A program made the position numbers and the translations under genes. The notes under the pieces were generated by a model, which saw nothing but the letters and a program-made list of their open reading frames with translations, had not been told where the DNA came from and made no database searches. This document shows positions 25,156 to 34,345 of a stretch of 64,000 nucleotides of DNA, piece after piece. The stretch's first letter is position 1. Each line of letters opens with the position of its first letter. The DNA lies in contig NZ_BLAV01000001.1 of assembly GCF_009617875.1 (NCBI RefSeq), positions 4,588,001 through 4,652,000 on the forward strand, given 5' to 3'. Source of the DNA: Prolixibacter sp. NT017. Its GTDB lineage: Bacteria; Bacteroidota; Bacteroidia; Bacteroidales; Prolixibacteraceae.

Positions 25156-26283
25156 ATGCAGTTTAAAGATATTATCGGACAATTAGAGGTGAAAAAGCAA
25201 CTGGTACAGGAAGTTGCTGAAGATCGTATTCCGCATGCACAATTGTTAACCGGTCCGGCCGGAAACGGTAAGCTGGCTATGGCCTATGCTTTCGGACAGT
25301 ATTTGAATTGTACGAACCGGAAGGATGGTGATTCGTGCGGCGAGTGCAGTTCGTGCCGTAAATTCTCAAAATTGATTCACCCCGATTTGCACATGATTTA
25401 CCCGGTGGTGAAAAGTGACAAATTCAAAGAACCGACCAGTACCGATTATATCGATAAGTGGCGGCCTTTCTTCCTGGAAAATCGCTACCCTGCATTTGAA
25501 AAATGGATGAACCTGATTGCCGACGAAAACAAGCAGGGCTCCATTTATGTATATGAGGCACGGGAGATTATCCGGAAACTGAATCAGAAAGCGTTTGAGA
25601 GTGGCTATAAAGTGGCCATTGTTTGGTTGCCGGAACAAATGAATGCAGAGTGTGCGAACAAGCTGCTGAAGATGATTGAGGAGCCGCCGGCCCGCACGGT
25701 TTTCCTGCTGGTGGCGGAGGATGAGGAGCAAATCATCAGCACCATTCGGTCGCGCTGCCAGGTGGTTCGTATTCCGCGCATTGCCGATCACGATCTGGAA
25801 GCGGGATTAGCGATTCATCCTTCCATCGGGACACAAAACCCGGCGACGGTTGCTCGTTTGGCACGGGGGAATTTCATTTATGCGCTGGAGCTTCTGGAGA
25901 ATGATGAACTGCGGGCTTCCAATCACGAAAATTTCACGAAGCTGATGCGACTGGCTTATTCCCGCAAGGGGAATTCAGAATTGCTGAAGTGGACCGACGA
26001 AGTTTCCCGGATTGGAAGAGTAAAACAGAAAAGTTTTCTGCAGTATTGCAGCGAATACCTTCGCGAGAATTTTGTGCTGAATATGAAGGAGCCGGAGTTG
26101 GTTTATATGGATGACCAGCAATCGGATTTTTCGGCCCGTTTTGCGCCATTCATTCACGAGCGCAATGTGATTCCGTTATTTCAGGAGTTCGAACAGGCCT
26201 ACCGGGATATCAGCATGAATGGCAATGCCCGCATCATTTTTTTGGATTTGGCCCTGAAGGTGGCTATCTTCCTGCGTTCGTAA
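25156..26283 (+). CDS. holB: DNA polymerase III subunit delta'
   Basis: 375 aa from the ATG at 25156 (MQFKDIIGQLEVKKQLVQEV). The frame is open further upstream, but that part contains the predicted promoter. Clamp-loader AAA+ fold: HAQLLTGPAGNGKLAMAYAF is a P-loop-like segment, followed by a zinc module CGECSSC, the KVAIVWLPEQMNAECANKLLKMIEEPP helix and the sensor-1 SRC motif (STIRSRCQVV). Delta' takes part in loading the beta clamp at the replication fork. The order holB-ricT-gldH is a conserved Bacteroidota neighbourhood. Confidence 0.92.
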   Translation: MQFKDIIGQLEVKKQLVQEVAEDRIPHAQLLTGPAGNGKLAMAYAFGQYLNCTNRKDGDSCGECSSCRKFSKLIHPDLHMIYPVVKSDKFKEPTSTDYIDKWRPFFLENRYPAFEKWMNLIADENKQGSIYVYEAREIIRKLNQKAFESGYKVAIVWLPEQMNAECANKLLKMIEEPPARTVFLLVAEDEEQIISTIRSRCQVVRIPRIADHDLEAGLAIHPSIGTQNPATVARLARGNFIYALELLENDELRASNHENFTKLMRLAYSRKGNSELLKWTDEVSRIGRVKQKSFLQYCSEYLRENFVLNMKEPELVYMDDQQSDFSARFAPFIHERNVIPLFQEFEQAYRDISMNGNARIIFLDLALKVAIFLRS

Positions 26284-26414
26284 AAGCGCGAATATGTGAA
26301 ATCAGGCTTTGTCGGAAGCCGATCGCGATTTCGTGTAAATCATTATTTTTGTAGAAAATCAGTACAATCGAGCCTTCCCGAAAAGGTTGAGGGCTACTAA
26401 ATATATATAACTGT

Positions 26415-27620
26415 ATGAGTTCACAGGAAAAGCTGGCACGAGGGTGCCCGTCATCCACTGTTGCCGGTTCGACGGCGAAGCTGGATGTTTTTAATTGGTT
26501 AAAAGACGTTCCCAATATTCTCAATCCGGACGATATCGTTGAGGTCCGGTTTAAAAATACCCGTAAAGATTACTACCGAAATGTAAATGGCCTGAAGATG
26601 AAAGAGGGCGATGTGGTAGCTGTAGAGGCAAACCCGGGACATGATATTGGTGTGGTCTCATTGGTCGGTGATTTGGTGCTGAAACAGATGAACCGTCACA
26701 AGGTAACCTACGTTGACGGTGAATTGCGCAAAGTATACCGAAAAGCCAAACCGGTGGATATTCAGAAATGGGAAGAAGCGATGGCGCTGGAACATGACAC
26801 CATGCTGAAAGCGCGTAAAATTGCAGAGGATCTCCGGCTTGATATGAAGATTGGAGATGTGGAATACCAGGGCGATAAGACAAAAGCCATTTTCTATTAT
26901 ATCGCCGACGAGCGTGTGGATTTCCGGCAGTTGATTAAGGTGTATGCCGAAACATTCCGTATCCGGATTGAAATGCGCCAGATCGGTGCTCGTCAGGAGG
27001 CCGGCCGGATTGGTGGTATTGGTCCCTGCGGACGCGAATTGTGCTGCAGCTCGTGGATCACCAATTTTGTTTCGGTAACGACCAATGCTGCCCGGTACCA
27101 GGAAATTTCGCTGAATCCGCAGAAACTGGCCGGACAATGCGGTAAGCTGAAGTGCTGTTTGAATTACGAGCTTGATTCGTACATCGACGCGCAAAAGGAC
27201 TTCCCGCCGAATAACATTCCGCTGGAGACGGAAAAAGGAAACTACAATTTCCTAAAGGCGGATATCTTCAAAAGGCTTTACTGGTATGCGCCTGCTGAAC
27301 ATCAGCCCGGTGGGCAGGTTGCCATCTCGGTGGACAAAGTGAAGGAAATTATCCGTCTGAATAAAGCCGGAAAGAAAGTTCCGCAGTTGACTTCGGAACC
27401 GGTAGCTGTTGAGCAATCCGAAGTGCTTGATTACCACAAGGTAGTTGGACAGGATAGTCTCGATAGGTTCGATAAGCCGTCTTCCTCGCGCAATCGTCGG
27501 AAAAAGAAGCGGCGAAAACCATCGAACCGAAGCAATGATCCATCGTCATCATCAAGCAATCAAAAACCTTCCGGCAATAGCAAAAATCATGGGAAACCGA
27601 GAAAACCGAGGAAACGCTAA
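26415..27620 (+). CDS. ricT: PSP1 domain protein, RicT/YaaT-like
   Basis: 401 aa. The PSP1 domain spans about residues 60-290: VVAVEANPGHDIGVVSLVG, then RIEMRQIGARQEAGRIGGIGPCGRELCCSSW and GQCGKLKCCLNYELDSY. The clustered Cys residues match the positions that hold [4Fe-4S] clusters in the RicAFT complex of Bacillus, which affects RNA processing. The tail is highly basic (Lys/Arg/Ser/Pro-rich, about 355-401), possibly for RNA contact. Bacteroidota lack obvious RicA/RicF partners here, so the exact job is open. The 3' end overlaps gldH by 32 bp. Confidence 0.88.
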   Translation: MSSQEKLARGCPSSTVAGSTAKLDVFNWLKDVPNILNPDDIVEVRFKNTRKDYYRNVNGLKMKEGDVVAVEANPGHDIGVVSLVGDLVLKQMNRHKVTYVDGELRKVYRKAKPVDIQKWEEAMALEHDTMLKARKIAEDLRLDMKIGDVEYQGDKTKAIFYYIADERVDFRQLIKVYAETFRIRIEMRQIGARQEAGRIGGIGPCGRELCCSSWITNFVSVTTNAARYQEISLNPQKLAGQCGKLKCCLNYELDSYIDAQKDFPPNNIPLETEKGNYNFLKADIFKRLYWYAPAEHQPGGQVAISVDKVKEIIRLNKAGKKVPQLTSEPVAVEQSEVLDYHKVVGQDSLDRFDKPSSSRNRRKKKRRKPSNRSNDPSSSSSNQKPSGNSKNHGKPRKPRKR

Positions 27621-28092
27621 ATGGATTGCCGGCCTGATGCTTTTGTTCTGGGCCGGAATACTTTATTCGTGCAGTGGTGGTGCCGTGTACGATGAATATC
27701 ATCAACTGAACGGTTCGAAATGGAATAAGGATTCTGTCTTGAACTTCACGGTTAATATTCCCGACTCGACCACCTTGTACAATATCTATTTCAACGTTCG
27801 GAACGAAGGTTCCTATCCTTATCAGAACCTTTGGTTGTTTATTAAAGTGACGCCGCCTGAAGGTGGTAAGCTGATGCAGGATACCGTGGAGTTGATGCTG
27901 GCGAATGATGCCGGGAAATGGTACGGTTCCGGAATTGGCGATATGTACGATAAAAAGTATCCGTACAAGCATGATGTTTATTTCCCGAATCCGGGCGATT
28001 ATACTTTTTCGGTAAGACAGGGAATGAGGAGTAAAGACGGAATTTTGAAGGGAATACACGACTTTGGTTTTCGTGTGGAAAAAGCAAATTGA
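27589..28092 (+). CDS. gldH: Gliding motility lipoprotein GldH
   Basis: 167 aa from the ATG at 27589, inside the end of ricT. The start MGNRENRGNAKWIAGLMLLFWAGILYSC is a lipoprotein signal with lipobox ILYSC (Cys about 28). The mature part (YDEYHQLNGSKWNKDSVLNFTVNIPDSTTLYNIYFNVRN...) is a beta-rich domain matching GldH. In Flavobacterium GldH is needed for gliding; in non-gliding Bacteroidota its homologs travel with type IX secretion. Translational coupling to ricT is likely. A terminator follows. Confidence 0.9.
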   Translation: MGNRENRGNAKWIAGLMLLFWAGILYSCSGGAVYDEYHQLNGSKWNKDSVLNFTVNIPDSTTLYNIYFNVRNEGSYPYQNLWLFIKVTPPEGGKLMQDTVELMLANDAGKWYGSGIGDMYDKKYPYKHDVYFPNPGDYTFSVRQGMRSKDGILKGIHDFGFRVEKAN

Positions 28093-28106
28093 CAATACAA
28101 AATAGA

Positions 28107-28133
28107 GAAGGGGCTGAAAAGGCCCTTTCTTGT
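28107..28133 (+). terminator. Terminator of ricT-gldH
   Basis: The stem GAAGGGGC/GCCCTTTC (one G-U pair) with a 7-nt loop is followed by TTG-interrupted T residues, 15 bp after gldH. The T tail is short. Confidence 0.6.
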
Positions 28134-28158
28134 GACCCTTTAATTACACAAAACAATC

Positions 28159-28908
28159 GTGGGGAAAAACAAGCTGTCGAAGTTTGCCGAAATGGAAACT
28201 TTCGAACACGTAGTGCAGGTTCCTTTCAGGGTACTGAAGGAAGAAGGCTTTGATATGAAAGGCCAGTGGAATGAGCGCTTTTTCAAGAATGAGAATCCCA
28301 TCGTTTTGGAACTGGGATGTGGGAAAGGTGAATACACGGTTGGCCTGGGACGCCGGTTTCCTGATTTCAATTTTATCGGCATCGATATTAAAGGTGCCCG
28401 AATGTGGCAGGGAGCCAAAGAATCGTGGGGAGACCAGATGAACAATGTCGGTTTCTTGCGGACCAGCATCGAACTGTTGGACGCCTTTTTTGCTCCGGGA
28501 GAAGTGGCAGAAATCTGGATTACATTTCCCGATCCGCAAATGAAAAAGGTGCGCAAGCGGTTAACATCGACCCGGTTTATGGAATTGTACCGGAGCTTTC
28601 TGAAACCCGGTGGCGTTATTCACCTGAAGACAGACAGTAACTTTATGTACCAGTACACCCGGGCGATGATTGAAGAGAATCATCTTCCGGTGGATGTGGA
28701 TACCGACGATCTGTATCAATCCAATCTGGCCAACGATATACTGGAAATCCGCACTTTTTATGAACAGCAGTGGCTCGAACGCGGAAAAACCATTAAATAC
28801 CTGCGGTTTCATCTGAAAGATGGTGGGTTGACAGAGCCCGATGTGGAACTGGAGCTTGACGATTACCGCAGCTTTGGCCGAAGCAGGCGCCGCCAACCAG
28901 AAGATTAA
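28159..28908 (+). CDS. trmB: tRNA (guanine-N7)-methyltransferase
   Basis: 249 aa with a GTG start; no in-frame ATG lies before the conserved region. It forms m7G46 in tRNA variable loops using S-adenosylmethionine. [16 protein letters not shown] (about residues 50-65) is the SAM-binding motif [18 protein letters not shown] motif II, and [21 protein letters not shown] holds the family signature PDPxxKxxxxKRR. The C-terminus (about 200-249) is somewhat longer than in E. coli. It is followed 18 bp later by the alkyltransferase-like gene. Confidence 0.95.
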   Translation: MGKNKLSKFAEMETFEHVVQVPFRVLKEEGFDMKGQWNERFFKNENPIVLELGCGKGEYTVGLGRRFPDFNFIGIDIKGARMWQGAKESWGDQMNNVGFLRTSIELLDAFFAPGEVAEIWITFPDPQMKKVRKRLTSTRFMELYRSFLKPGGVIHLKTDSNFMYQYTRAMIEENHLPVDVDTDDLYQSNLANDILEIRTFYEQQWLERGKTIKYLRFHLKDGGLTEPDVELELDDYRSFGRSRRRQPED

Positions 28909-28926
28909 TGAATTCAATGTTTTATC

Positions 28927-29277
28927 ATGTCCGACTTTTACGAAAATGTGTACGATGTGGTCCGGCAAATCCCGGTAGGCAGGGTTACCAGCTATGGTGC
29001 CATTGCCCGTTATCTGGGCTCGCCGCAGTCGTCGCGCATGGTAGGTTGGGCCATGAATAATGCCCATAATCAGCAGCCTTATGTTCCGGCGCACCGGGTG
29101 GTGAACCGTCAGGGACTGTTAACCGGAAAGGTGCACTTTGGTGGACCGGACGTGATGCAGGAACTGCTGGAAAGCGAAGGCATCGAAGTGGTTGACGACC
29201 AAATTGTCGATTTTCAAAAACATTTTTGGGACCCTGTGAAGGAACTTCCGTTCGATGAAACTTTTCCTACACCATAA
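28927..29277 (+). CDS. Alkyltransferase-like protein (MGMT family without the active Cys)
   Basis: 116 aa, the DNA-binding domain of O6-alkylguanine-DNA alkyltransferase only. The helix-turn-helix region VGRVTSYGAIARYLGSPQSSRMVGWAMNN and the active-site loop are clear, but the loop reads YVPAHRVVN where repair enzymes have PCHRV. With Ala in place of the alkyl-accepting Cys it cannot dealkylate by the usual route. Such ATL proteins bind alkylated guanines and hand them to nucleotide excision repair (known for the family; inferred here). Close behind trmB. Confidence 0.9.
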   Translation: MSDFYENVYDVVRQIPVGRVTSYGAIARYLGSPQSSRMVGWAMNNAHNQQPYVPAHRVVNRQGLLTGKVHFGGPDVMQELLESEGIEVVDDQIVDFQKHFWDPVKELPFDETFPTP

Positions 29278-29337
29278 ACGGATAATGTTCTCCTTATTTA
29301 TAACTTTGTTTTTCAATTTCAAGAAAATACTTACGAT

Positions 29338-30429
29338 ATGGCTATTGTTCCCAAGCAGATTACCGATATTCTACGATCTGTAAAATTCCCGGGTTCGGAA
29401 GAGAATGTGGTGGAGCTGGATATGGTTCAGGAGATCCGGATTGCCGGTACCCGCATTAGTTTTACCCTGGTTTTTCAAAAAGACAACGACCCCAATATTC
29501 AAAACGTGGCTCAGGCTTGCGCCGAAGCGATTGAAGATGAGCTGGGCTCTGAAGTAGAAATCAGCATTACGCCGAAAGCGATTCATCGCATGCAGGCGCC
29601 CGTTCTTCCCGGTGTAAAGAATACGATTGCGGTTGCTTCGGGTAAAGGCGGCGTTGGTAAATCGACTGTGGCGGTCAATTTAGCGGTAGCTCTGGCGAAA
29701 ACCGGAGCGAAAGTGGGACTGATTGATGCCGATATTTTCGGTCCTTCGGTTCCTAAAATGTTCGATGAAGAGAATGCCCGTCCGGTGATGACTAAGGTGG
29801 AAGGCCGCGATTTGATTGTTCCGGTTGAGAAATACGGCGTGAAGTTGCTGTCCATCGGTTTCTTCGTGAACAAGGAAGATGCGCTTGTATGGCGTGGTCC
29901 GATGGCTTCCAACGCGCTGAAGCAGCTGTTGATTGAAGCCGACTGGGGCGAACTCGATTATCTTCTGATTGACATGCCGCCCGGAACCAGCGATATTCAT
30001 TTGACGCTGGTGCAAACTATTCCGGTTACGGCATCGGTTATAGTGACAACACCGCAGGAAGTGGCTTTGGCCGACGTGGTGAAAGGTGTCGCCATGTTCA
30101 ATAGTAAATCAGTCGATGTTCCCGTTCTCGGAATTATCGAAAACATGTCCTGGTTTACGCCCGCTGAACTTCCCGATAGTAAATACTACATCTTCGGAAA
30201 AGATGGCGGAAAAGAACTGGCAGAACAGCTGGAAATTCCGTTGCTAGGACAAATCCCGTTGGTAATGAGTATCCGCGAAGGCGGTGATAGCGGGGTTCCT
30301 GCTGCATCGAAAGAAGATTCCTTAACAGGACAGGCATTCCTCGAAGTTGCTGAACAAGTTGTTCACCGTTTGGATCTTCGCAATAAGTTTTTCAAACCTT
30401 CACGAAAAGTGAAAACTGAAAGAAAATAA
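29338..30429 (+). CDS. mrp: Mrp/NBP35 family iron-sulfur carrier ATPase
   Basis: 363 aa. An N-terminal DUF59/MIP18-like domain (about 1-85) is fused to the P-loop ATPase. The deviant Walker A is ASGKGGVGKSTVAVNLA (about 100-116), with LIDADIFGPSVP and LLIDMPPGTSDIHLTLVQ following, all typical of ApbC/Mrp. The C-terminal CxxC that many members use to bridge an Fe-S cluster is not evident in this copy (the corresponding region reads MSWFTPAELPDSKYYIFG), a variant seen in Bacteroidota. Role in Fe-S delivery is inferred from the family. Terminator follows. Confidence 0.93.
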   Translation: MAIVPKQITDILRSVKFPGSEENVVELDMVQEIRIAGTRISFTLVFQKDNDPNIQNVAQACAEAIEDELGSEVEISITPKAIHRMQAPVLPGVKNTIAVASGKGGVGKSTVAVNLAVALAKTGAKVGLIDADIFGPSVPKMFDEENARPVMTKVEGRDLIVPVEKYGVKLLSIGFFVNKEDALVWRGPMASNALKQLLIEADWGELDYLLIDMPPGTSDIHLTLVQTIPVTASVIVTTPQEVALADVVKGVAMFNSKSVDVPVLGIIENMSWFTPAELPDSKYYIFGKDGGKELAEQLEIPLLGQIPLVMSIREGGDSGVPAASKEDSLTGQAFLEVAEQVVHRLDLRNKFFKPSRKVKTERK

Positions 30430-30449
30430 CTGTAATAGCAGTCAGCAAG

Positions 30450-30483
30450 GAGGGCACGGAAAAATCGGTGCCCTCTTTTTTTG
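30450..30483 (+). terminator. Rho-independent terminator of mrp
   Basis: A perfect 8-bp stem GAGGGCAC/GTGCCCTC with a 10-nt loop is followed by eight T residues, 20 bp after mrp. Confidence 0.88.
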
Positions 30484-30499
30484 CATGGTATTTGACAGA

Positions 30500-30528
30500 T
30501 TGCTGGCTTAATTATCTTTATATCTTTG
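30500..30528 (+). promoter_or_regulatory. Predicted promoter of sprE/porW
   Basis: TTG (30500-30502), an 18-bp spacer and TATCTTTG (30521-30528) match the Bacteroidota consensus with the same spacing as the metG promoter. The leader to the TTG start is about 65 nt. Confidence 0.6.
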
Positions 30529-30600
30529 TGGCAGAGCGATTCATTTTGGTTATTTTACCGCTCGTTGCTGAATTCCAATTTCCCATTGCAAAAGGAATAA

Positions 30601-33600
30601 TTGTTGAAGCTGAAAACCCGATATATTTTTTTTCTGCTTGGCCTGAGTGGATTGGTACTGGGATGTTCGACCAGTAAAAATACGGTTGTGTCGAGGGCCT
30701 ACAATAACCTAACTTCACATTATAATATCTATTTCAATGCGAAAGAGAGTGTGAAATCGGGATTGGGACAGGTCGATCAGGCCGTGAAGAACGACTACAC
30801 GCACATCCTTCCGTTGTATAAAGCCAGCGAAAAAGAGGCGGCTAATGCCGCGCGTTCGACGATGGATGTAGCGATAATGAAGTGCTCGAAGTTGATTACG
30901 CAGCACTCCATTACCAAGAAGCCACGCCGGCGAAGTAACCGTTCGGAACGGTACAAGGAATTTGCTTCGAAGACGGAATTCAACAAATGGGTCGACGATG
31001 CTTACCTTTTGATGGGGCGGGCTTATTTTTACAAGCACGACTATTACCGCGCTATCGAGAATTTCTCTTACGTCATTCGGAACTTCAGTAAAGAGCCTAT
31101 TCGTTATGATGCCTATCTTTGGTTGGCCCGGGCATACAACGAAAATGGGCAATACAGCAATGCCCGCGATATTTTCGATTTGCTGCAGGGCGATCCCAAT
31201 TTCCCGAAAAAGCTGTTGAAAGAATTTGAGCTGGTACAGACTGATTATTTTATGAAGCAGGCCCAGTACAGGCAAGCTATTCCGCATTTGAAATCGGCTG
31301 TAAATAACCGGTTTCCCCGGAAGAAAAAACTCCGTTACAACTATATCCTGGCGCAATTGTATGCTGAAACTGACCAACAGTCAGATGCAGTAGCTTACTA
31401 CCGGAAGGTTTTGAAGATGCGTCCACCTTACGAGATGGCGTTTAATGCGCGGATTAATCGGGCCGAAGAATACACCGGAGCCGGAAGTGCCGACGATCTG
31501 AAAAAGCAGTTGCGGCGCATGCTTCGCGACGAGAAGAACGAAGAGTTCCGCGATCGGATTTACTTTGCCATGGGAAAAGTGGCGATGAAGGAAGGCATGA
31601 AAGCGGAAGCTATTGATGACTACCGGAAATCGGCTGCTTACAGTAAGAATAATAATGCTCAGCGGGCAGAAACCTGCCTGACCCTGGCTCGTATTTATTT
31701 CCAGGACGAAAACTATGTGCAATCGCAAAGTTATTACGATAGCACATTGGTTGTGATTGATAATACCTATCCAGGATATGACGAGATTTCATCGCGGGCA
31801 GCCAGTTTGGGCCGTCTGGTGACGAACCTGAATACCATTTCCCGGGAAGATAGTCTGCAACGGTTGGCGCAAATGACAACGGCCGATCGGAATGCGTTGA
31901 TTGATGTCTGGATTTCCAAAATCAATAAAGAAGAGGCTCAGAAACGGGAAGAAGAACGCAACCAGCAGTTGACGCAAAATTATTACCGGTATAACCAGCG
32001 AAGAAATACCATTCAGGGAAGCAACGACGGCTCGTGGTATTTTTATAATCCTACTACAGTGGGAATCGGGAAAGAAGAGTTCCGCCGCATCTGGGGAAAG
32101 AGAAAACTGGAGGACAACTGGCGCAGGGTGAATAAAACCCAGCTTTCGGCAGGTGATACCGACCAATTGGCCGAAGAAACACAAAGCGACTCCGCTCAGG
32201 TGACGGAACAACGGGTATCCGATCCGCGGCAGCGTGATTATTACCTGCAGGATGTGCCGTTGACAGACTCATTGATGGCGGCTTCCAATGACCGGTTGAT
32301 GCTGGCTTATTACAACGCCGCACGAATTTATCGCTCTGAATTCAACGATTATCAGCGTTCGGCGGAAATGCTGGAGGAACTGGACCGGAAATTCCCGGGA
32401 GGAAGTTTGGAGCTCATTTCGTGGTTCGACTTGTACCAAATTTATAAGACACAGAAGGAAACCGCAGACGCCGCCAAATATGAGCAGTTGATTGTAGCCA
32501 AGTATCCCAACTCGAAATACGCGAAATTCCTGAAAGATCCGAACTACTTTGTGACGTTGGAAGCACAACGCGACAGTATGAACCGGATGTACAGCAAAGC
32601 ATTCAGTTTGTACCAGGATCGGGATTTCAAAGGAGCGGCGCAGAAAGCGCATCAGTTGCTGGCGATGCACCCTGACACGGGGCTGGTAGCCAAGACCCGC
32701 TTCCTGGAAGTGGTTTCGAAAGGTACGCAGCAGGCTCGAAAAGTATTTGCCGATAGCCTGAAAGCATACATCGCTGCCAATCCGCATGCGGAAACATTGC
32801 CACTGGCCAATAAAATTTATGGTCGGCTTCAGGACAGTACGCTGGCTGATTACCAGAAAATGCTGGCAGAAGGATATATCCATCAGAATATTCAGAACCC
32901 GGAAGTTGTGCAGGAGGAGAACCAAAAGAACGATGAGTTCGGTGGCAAATTCTCTTACAAGGAAGATGTGTTCCATTACTTTGTTATCGTCTTCCCGCGT
33001 CAGGCGAAGGTGGATGTCAACCGTTTGATTTTCGACATCGCCAATTACGATATTGACTACTACACGCAGCAGGATTTCGATATTGAAAAAGTGAACCTGA
33101 ACGCGCGTTCGCAGATGGTGGTCGTGCGCAGTCTTCCCGACAAGGAAGAAGGATTGATTTATTTCCGTTCCATTATCCGGAAACGGAACGTATTCGAAAC
33201 GCTCAAAGGTGTCGAATATGTCAATTTCATTGCTTCGTCGCCGAACTACCGGACGTTGCTGGCTGACCATGATTACCATGAATACCTGAAGTTCTTCATG
33301 AAGAATTACAGCCGGTACATCAGTTCCGATTTTCCGCAGAATGAATTGCCTAATCCGGAAGAGTTGCTGGCCAAAGCGCGTAAACAGGAAGAGCCGGAAG
33401 AAAAAGGTCAGTTTGTGATGGTGAAACCGACAGTCGATCCGAACAGTTATCACCGGACAGCTGATGAAGCGCATCAGTTTGTGCTGATTCCGGAAAATAC
33501 GAAGCAGAATTTGCAGCCGTTGCAGGAGTTATTTGCTGCATTCGATTCGACCAATTATGCCGATTTGAACCTGGCCGTGGTTAAAGGAAGCGTTTCCGGG

Positions 33601-34287
33601 AAACCGGCATTACTGGTAACCGGTTTAACCGGGGAAGCTGTGGCAAAAGATTATTTTGGAGCCGTGGTGAAAACCCGTGAGTTGTTCGCTCCGTTGAACG
33701 GTGGAAACTACCGGAATTTCTATATCTCGGATACGAACATGAAATTACTGGAGAAAAAGAAAAACATTGATGGTTACATGGATTTCTTCTCTCGCGCATA
33801 TCTGGGAAAAATTCCACAACCGAAAGAGCCGGAATCAAAGCCACAGACAACAGCACCTGAAACTCAAACTCAGCCTGCAACACCGGTGGCAAAGCCTGCA
33901 CCTTCGTACAACGGACCGTACCATACCAACCTGGGAGATGACAACCGGTTTATCCTGGTTTTCCCGGCCGAAGGTGTTGATTTGGCGAAATTGCAATCGG
34001 GTTTCGAGAAGTTTAACACGGACAATTTTGGTTCTGGTAAAATCAAAGTGGAGGCCGAACCGCTGGACACTAGCCGGATGATGTTAGTGATTAGTGGACT
34101 CGGAGGAAAGGAAAGTTCAATGGTTTATTTCCGTAAGGTGATTGCCAGCCGACCGCTGTTTACGCCATTGGAAGACAAGGAGTACCGAAACTTTGTCATC
34201 AGCGCGGCCAATGAGAAAATTCTTAAGCAAAAGAAAAATCTCACACCTTATCTTGAGTTCTTTGGTCAGTTCTACCTGAAAAACTAG
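30601..34287 (+). CDS. sprE: Type IX secretion/gliding lipoprotein SprE (PorW)
   Basis: 1228 aa with a TTG start (30601, or the next TTG at 30604) preceded by AAAGGA at good spacing. The first residues form a lipoprotein signal with lipobox LVLGC, then CSTSKNTVVSRAYNNLTSHYNIYFNAKES, the characteristic start of SprE/PorW. TPR-like helical repeats fill roughly residues 100-400 and 560-720; the C-terminal third is a repeated alpha/beta module (HYFVIVFPRQAKVDVNRLIFDIANYD; FILVFPAEGVDLAKLQSGFEKFN). It is an outer-membrane-anchored part of type IX secretion linked to the PorLM motor and PorN. The adjacent porX supports the assignment. Confidence 0.93.
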   Translation: MLKLKTRYIFFLLGLSGLVLGCSTSKNTVVSRAYNNLTSHYNIYFNAKESVKSGLGQVDQAVKNDYTHILPLYKASEKEAANAARSTMDVAIMKCSKLITQHSITKKPRRRSNRSERYKEFASKTEFNKWVDDAYLLMGRAYFYKHDYYRAIENFSYVIRNFSKEPIRYDAYLWLARAYNENGQYSNARDIFDLLQGDPNFPKKLLKEFELVQTDYFMKQAQYRQAIPHLKSAVNNRFPRKKKLRYNYILAQLYAETDQQSDAVAYYRKVLKMRPPYEMAFNARINRAEEYTGAGSADDLKKQLRRMLRDEKNEEFRDRIYFAMGKVAMKEGMKAEAIDDYRKSAAYSKNNNAQRAETCLTLARIYFQDENYVQSQSYYDSTLVVIDNTYPGYDEISSRAASLGRLVTNLNTISREDSLQRLAQMTTADRNALIDVWISKINKEEAQKREEERNQQLTQNYYRYNQRRNTIQGSNDGSWYFYNPTTVGIGKEEFRRIWGKRKLEDNWRRVNKTQLSAGDTDQLAEETQSDSAQVTEQRVSDPRQRDYYLQDVPLTDSLMAASNDRLMLAYYNAARIYRSEFNDYQRSAEMLEELDRKFPGGSLELISWFDLYQIYKTQKETADAAKYEQLIVAKYPNSKYAKFLKDPNYFVTLEAQRDSMNRMYSKAFSLYQDRDFKGAAQKAHQLLAMHPDTGLVAKTRFLEVVSKGTQQARKVFADSLKAYIAANPHAETLPLANKIYGRLQDSTLADYQKMLAEGYIHQNIQNPEVVQEENQKNDEFGGKFSYKEDVFHYFVIVFPRQAKVDVNRLIFDIANYDIDYYTQQDFDIEKVNLNARSQMVVVRSLPDKEEGLIYFRSIIRKRNVFETLKGVEYVNFIASSPNYRTLLADHDYHEYLKFFMKNYSRYISSDFPQNELPNPEELLAKARKQEEPEEKGQFVMVKPTVDPNSYHRTADEAHQFVLIPENTKQNLQPLQELFAAFDSTNYADLNLAVVKGSVSGKPALLVTGLTGEAVAKDYFGAVVKTRELFAPLNGGNYRNFYISDTNMKLLEKKKNIDGYMDFFSRAYLGKIPQPKEPESKPQTTAPETQTQPATPVAKPAPSYNGPYHTNLGDDNRFILVFPAEGVDLAKLQSGFEKFNTDNFGSGKIKVEAEPLDTSRMMLVISGLGGKESSMVYFRKVIASRPLFTPLEDKEYRNFVISAANEKILKQKKNLTPYLEFFGQFYLKN

Positions 34288-34345
34288 ATAGTTTTTTTAA
34301 ATTGGGACTGCGGTAAGACAAAGACGTTAATCCTGAACTTAATAT

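Noticed and set aside
27349..28095. 248-codon minus-strand frame opposite ricT and gldH
   Set aside because: Antisense to two recognisable genes and without a signal or domain.
32269..33474. 401-codon open frame on the minus strand inside sprE
   Set aside because: Antisense to a clear SprE/PorW coding sequence; no motif, no promoter box, and a composition typical of shadow frames.
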